Below, one piece after another: positions 63,497 through 64,000 of a DNA stretch of 64,000 nucleotides (position 1 is the first letter of the stretch; each line of letters begins with the position of its first letter). Under the pieces are notes generated by a model. It had not been told where the DNA came from. It did no database searches and saw only the letters and a program-made list of their open reading frames with translations. Source of the DNA: Thaumasiovibrio occultus (GTDB lineage: Bacteria > Pseudomonadota > Gammaproteobacteria > Enterobacterales > Vibrionaceae). Both the position numbers and the translations under genes were made by a program. Location of the stretch: positions 1,302,001 through 1,366,000 of the forward strand of contig AP023052.1 in the NCBI GenBank assembly GCA_019703815.1, written 5' to 3'.

Positions 63497-64000
63497 TCCC
63501 ATTCTCCTTTACTGTTCATCGCTTTGCCGACGGCGTAGTAGCAGTAGAGTAGCAACGCCATCGCAATCGTTAGGGTAATACTGGTGGCTGCGCCGAATGG
63601 CCAGTCACGGGCGTTAAGGATTTGGCTTTTGATCACGTTACCGATCAGTAGATTTTTCGCGCCGCCAAGGAGATCAGACACGTAGAACATGCCAAGCGCA
63701 GGCAAGAAGACCAATAGGCTACCGGCAATAATGCCCGGCATGGTCAAAGGTACGGTAACTTTCCAAAACGCTTTCATACGAGATGCGCCCAAATCGCGCG
63801 CCGCTTCAAGATAGCTGTCGTCCATTTTCTCGATAGCAGAATAGAGCGGTAGCACCATGAAGGGCAGCAAGATATAGACAAGGCCGATCATCACCGCATA
63901 TTCGGTGTACATGATACGAAACGGCTTATCGATGATCTCTAGCGCCATCAAGCCTTTGTTCATCAGGCCATTGGTGCCCAGAATCGCTTTTAAACCGTAA
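63493..64000 (-). CDS. potB: Spermidine/putrescine ABC transporter permease (partial, C-terminal part)
   Basis: The frame is open from the right edge of the window, so the N-terminus is missing; 168 residues are visible. Membrane segments are YAVMIGLVYILLPFMVLPLYSAI, GIIAGSLLVFLPALGMFYVSDLLGG and AATSITLTIAMALLLYCYYAV, and the EAA loop is EAARDLGASRMKAFWKVTVPLTMPG. It forms the transmembrane channel with PotC. Overlaps potC by four bases. Confidence 0.93.
   Translation of the reverse strand, partial: YGLKAILGTNGLMNKGLMALEIIDKPFRIMYTEYAVMIGLVYILLPFMVLPLYSAIEKMDDSYLEAARDLGASRMKAFWKVTVPLTMPGIIAGSLLVFLPALGMFYVSDLLGGAKNLLIGNVIKSQILNARDWPFGAATSITLTIAMALLLYCYYAVGKAMNSKGEWE

Noticed and set aside
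1-64000. CRISPR arrays, tRNA and rRNA genes
   Set aside because: No regularly spaced exact direct repeats with unique spacers, no tRNA-like cloverleaf arms with CCA end, and no rRNA sequence was recognised by eye; a dedicated search was not possible.

Overview
The window looks like a chromosome segment from a marine gamma-proteobacterium of the Vibrionaceae (Vibrio, Salinivibrio, Grimontia or Photobacterium-like; the genus cannot be fixed from this sequence alone). The evidence is Vibrio-type integron cassettes with VCR-like attC sites, the yccS/helD/mgsA/yccT/rlmI and tusE/yccA gene neighbourhoods, and an ECF sigma/ChrR pair close to several photolyase genes.

Layout. 1-3970: an integron cassette array on the minus strand (a partial gene, four cassette ORFs, attC sites) with no integrase in view. 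One attC is split by an IS110-family, IS1111-group element whose ends and target site can be reconstructed to the base. 3970-4635: non-coding DNA with a repeated palindromic motif. 4636-8297: two paralogous large lipoproteins and a small secreted partner, function unknown. 8406-19573: yccS, helD, mgsA, a DEDDh-type exonuclease, an EEP-family phosphatase/nuclease, yccT and rlmI; an IS4 copy sits inside the helD/mgsA terminator. 19634-29273: signalling and envelope genes (GGDEF-EAL protein, membrane protein, TAXI binding protein, LytS/LytTR pair, chemoreceptor, NlpC/P60 lipoprotein).

29530-36290: a light/oxidative-stress block: sterol-desaturase-like hydroxylase, methyltransferase, DASH cryptochrome, Fe-S photolyase, SDR, a 46-codon DUF2256 zinc-finger gene, DCC thioredoxin-like protein and DUF3429 protein. 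36521-39720: arginase-family enzyme, then three cassette-like genes, the first followed by a decayed attC (a fossil integron). 39745-45431: quinone reductase/LysR pair, and a four-gene operon LON-domain protein, DUF4397 lipoprotein, ECF sigma, ChrR anti-sigma. A TGATC-N17-CGTA promoter-like element precedes that operon, and another precedes the DUF3429 operon, which suggests a singlet-oxygen regulon joining the two blocks.

45554-64000: glycerophosphodiesterase, PHP phosphatase, acyP, LprI-like protein, then an amino-acid utilisation region (RpiR regulator, an MmgE/PrpD gene broken by a 7-bp tandem repeat, M20 peptidase, aapJQMP transporter) interleaved with nitroreductase, DUF302, tusE and yccA. 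It ends with a third photolyase/cryptochrome and the polyamine transporter genes potB(partial)CD. Three TGGTA...TACCA boxes spaced exactly 30 bp lie upstream of the M20 peptidase gene.
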